Shown here: positions 6,498-8,091 of the stretch, piece by piece
How the letters are laid out: each line of letters begins with the position of its first letter
Numbering within the stretch: the first letter of the stretch is position 1
Source of the DNA: Chryseobacterium gleum
GTDB lineage: Bacteria > Bacteroidota > Bacteroidia > Flavobacteriales_D > Crocinitomicaceae
DNA: 8,091 bases
Assembly: GCA_943326315.2 (NCBI GenBank)
Contig: CALPSU020000110.1
Span: 1-8,091 of the forward strand
Reading direction: 5' to 3'
Made by a program: the position numbers and the translations under genes
Notes under the pieces: generated by a model
Seen by the model: only the letters and a program-made list of their open reading frames with translations
What the model was told of the DNA's origin: nothing
Databases searched by the model: none

Positions 6498-7771
6498 TCG
6501 TAAGGTATTTCTTTATTATGAGGATCAGAAGTTGGAAAATCCAATTCTTTAATTAATTCTTTTTCAATTTCGGGAGTAATTAAATGTTCAATTGTTTCAG
6601 CAGTTCCATGAATATGGTCATCTTTAAAATTCATTCTTTTGGTTAAATATAATTCCCATAAACGATGAGAGCGTACTATTCTAGATGCTTCTACTTCTCC
6701 TTTTTCTGACAATGAAAATAACTCAGACGATTTTTTTAACCATCCTAAATTAACCAATCGCATTAAATTATTTTCTAAAGTATCTGTATCCATAGCTCTT
6801 TTTGCTAAAATATCTTTAAATGAAACGTCTATAATCCCCTGCTCTTTTAACTGATAAATAATTTTTAAAATATTTTCTTCGGTTATTTTGCGAATGTTCC
6901 TTCGATTTCTTTTCTGAATAGAAAACCAACCTTTCTCAGGTGCAAAAATCAAGGTCAAAAAAGTAAATAAAAATAAAGAAAAAACAATCCAGGGCCCTGT
7001 TGGCATGTTATCTTTAACAGTTGAAAAAATAACTCCCAAAACTCCAGAAAGCATCCCAAAGAATGCTGAAATCAAAACCATAAAAGGTAATTTATTTGTC
7101 CAGTAACGAGCAGAAGCTGCAGGAGCGATTAATAAAGCGGACATTAAAACAACACCAACTGCTTGAATTCCAATTGCAACAGTTAAAACAGTTAAAGTAG
7201 ATAACAAAAACTCTATTCTTCTAACTTTTATTCCGATTGATTTTGCAAACTCAATATTAAAGCAAACCAACTGAAAAGGTTTAAAACAAAAAATTACAAT
7301 TGCTAAAATTACTATTGATACTACTGAAAAAACTTGGACATCAAAAGTGGTCATTGTAGCTGCCTTTCCAAAAAGAAAGTTTTTCAGACCTGATTGTTCG
7401 GCGTTCTGACTTTTAGAAATGATAGATAATAAAACGGAGCCAATCGCAAAAAACAAAGTTGAAACAAGAGCAATTGCAGTATCCTCACTTAACTTAGTTT
7501 TTTGAGTAATATTATCAATCAGCCAAACGGAAAACCAACCAATCACCAAAGCCCCGATCATAAGTGTAATAGGATCTTTTGTACCTGCAAACATAAAACC
7601 GACACATACACCAGGTAAAACTGCATGAGAAATAGCATCTGCTATCAAAGTCTTTTTTCTTAGAAATGAAAAAGTACCTACAACACCAGAAATAGCTCCT
7701 ATAATTGCGACACCAAGAATTACTTTTTGAGCAATTGGATCTGTAAAAAAATATGTTAATCCTTCCATCAT
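6494..7771 (-). CDS. Metal ABC transporter permease fused to a DtxR/MntR-like repressor
   Basis: A 425-residue two-part protein. Residues 1-278 are an ABC-3 permease with the coupling motif ADAISHAVLPGVCVGF (44-59) and about eight membrane spans, ending near WIVFSLFLFTFLTLIF. A basic linker follows (KRNRRNIRK, 287-295). Residues about 297-425 match a DtxR/MntR metalloregulator: winged helix (TEENILKIIYQLKEQG through LVNLGWLKKSSELFSLSEKG), then the metal-binding and dimerisation part with His369, Glu373, His388, Glu392, Glu395 and His396, and DPHNKEIP near the end. The first-helix ligands of MntR (Asp8, Glu11) align with Asn300 and Lys303. The layout equals chlamydial YtgCR, where the repressor half is released by cleavage. 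The frame is unbroken, so the fusion is real in this sequence. ATGA overlaps link it to both neighbours. An ATG directly follows the first one (MM); either may start. Confidence 0.92.
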   Translation of the reverse strand: MMEGLTYFFTDPIAQKVILGVAIIGAISGVVGTFSFLRKKTLIADAISHAVLPGVCVGFMFAGTKDPITLMIGALVIGWFSVWLIDNITQKTKLSEDTAIALVSTLFFAIGSVLLSIISKSQNAEQSGLKNFLFGKAATMTTFDVQVFSVVSIVILAIVIFCFKPFQLVCFNIEFAKSIGIKVRRIEFLLSTLTVLTVAIGIQAVGVVLMSALLIAPAASARYWTNKLPFMVLISAFFGMLSGVLGVIFSTVKDNMPTGPWIVFSLFLFTFLTLIFAPEKGWFSIQKRNRRNIRKITEENILKIIYQLKEQGIIDVSFKDILAKRAMDTDTLENNLMRLVNLGWLKKSSELFSLSEKGEVEASRIVRSHRLWELYLTKRMNFKDDHIHGTAETIEHLITPEIEKELIKELDFPTSDPHNKEIPYE

Positions 7772-8091
7772 TTATCTTCAAAACCTTTTTCACGCATTGG
7801 AAAATCCTTATCTTTTATTAAATCTCTCATTTTAGAAAGTAAATTTAATTGACCACCATAAGTTGCTTGTAAATTTTCTTCTGTCAAAATTTCTCTAGTT
7901 GGGCCATGAGCAATTAAACGTGTATTCAATAAAACTAGATAATCAAATGAATCCGAAACCGTTTGTAAATCATGATGAACTATTACTACAGTTTTGCCTT
8001 CATTTTTCATCGTTATCAACAATTCTAAAATCGTCTTTTCTGTAGCAACGTCAACCCCGACAAATGGCTCGTCCATTACATAAATATCAGC
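7768..8091 (-). CDS. Metal ABC transporter ATP-binding protein (C-terminal part)
   Basis: The last 107 residues of the cytoplasmic ATPase that powers the two permeases; the gene runs off the right edge, and the frame is open to base 8091, so an ATG at 8076 is internal. Visible are the Walker B end with catalytic Glu (ADIYVMDEPF), the D-loop (GVDVAT) and the H-loop His in VIVHHDL. After these come the usual family tail pieces: VLLNTRLIAHGPTREILTEENLQATYGG. The Walker A and ABC signature lie outside the window. The stop codon overlaps the start of the fused permease by 4 bp (ATGA). Similarity is to TroB/MntB/ZnuC/YtgB-type subunits; Mn, Fe and Zn cannot be told apart. Confidence 0.93.
   Translation of the reverse strand, partial: ADIYVMDEPFVGVDVATEKTILELLITMKNEGKTVVIVHHDLQTVSDSFDYLVLLNTRLIAHGPTREILTEENLQATYGGQLNLLSKMRDLIKDKDFPMREKGFEDK

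Noticed and set aside
7515..7793. Open frame of 92 codons on the minus strand, out of frame with the fused permease
   Set aside because: It overlaps the true permease and ATPase frames, and its Cys/Arg/Phe-rich composition is typical of a shifted frame.
6494..8091. Recent gene transfer from Chlamydia to explain the ytg-like layout
   Set aside because: Base composition and overlap style match the rest of the window, and there are no mobility genes or flanking repeats; shared architecture is more simply old or convergent.

Overview
The window is AT-rich chromosomal DNA that looks like a member of the Bacteroidota, most likely class Flavobacteriia. The signs are a primary sigma factor of the short Bacteroidota type, a long (483-residue) GAPDH with an N-terminal extension, start codons with A-rich leaders instead of Shine-Dalgarno sequences, and promoter boxes of the TAnnTTTG (-7) / TTTG (-33) kind. 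This placement is an inference from sequence features, not from a database search.

Left part (1-2320, + strand): the 3' end of rpoD closes with a strong hairpin terminator. A complete gap gene follows, read from an A-rich leader and closed by a hairpin that can serve both strands. Middle (2323-5320): a short transaldolase gene (minus strand) converges on gap and is divergent from a 732-residue radical SAM protein (+ strand, TTG start). The radical SAM protein has a cobalamin-binding-like N-terminal half, an unusual CX4CX2C cluster motif and a C-terminal tail that may be a peptide-recognition domain. Its substrate is unknown.

The 5321-5612 gap lies between convergent genes and is not empty. 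It has a very good minus-strand promoter, about 90 nt of non-coding sequence and a 14-bp terminator hairpin, so it may encode a small RNA. A degenerate second copy of the same element lies next to it.

Right part (5613-8091, minus strand): the tail of a metal-ion ABC transporter operon of the TroBCD/MntABC/Ytg kind. The order of transcription is ATPase (cut by the window edge), a permease fused to a DtxR/MntR-like repressor domain, then a second permease. Both junctions are 4-bp ATGA overlaps. The layout matches chlamydial ytgB-ytgCR-ytgD, where the fused repressor is cut off the permease. This is the most interesting system in the window: a transporter that may carry its own metal-sensing repressor. 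The operon promoter and any substrate-binding protein lie outside the window.

Functionally, gap and tal belong to central carbon metabolism, rpoD to housekeeping transcription and the ABC operon to Mn/Fe/Zn uptake. Nothing suggests that the window is a recent mobile island: no transposase, integrase, tRNA or CRISPR is seen.
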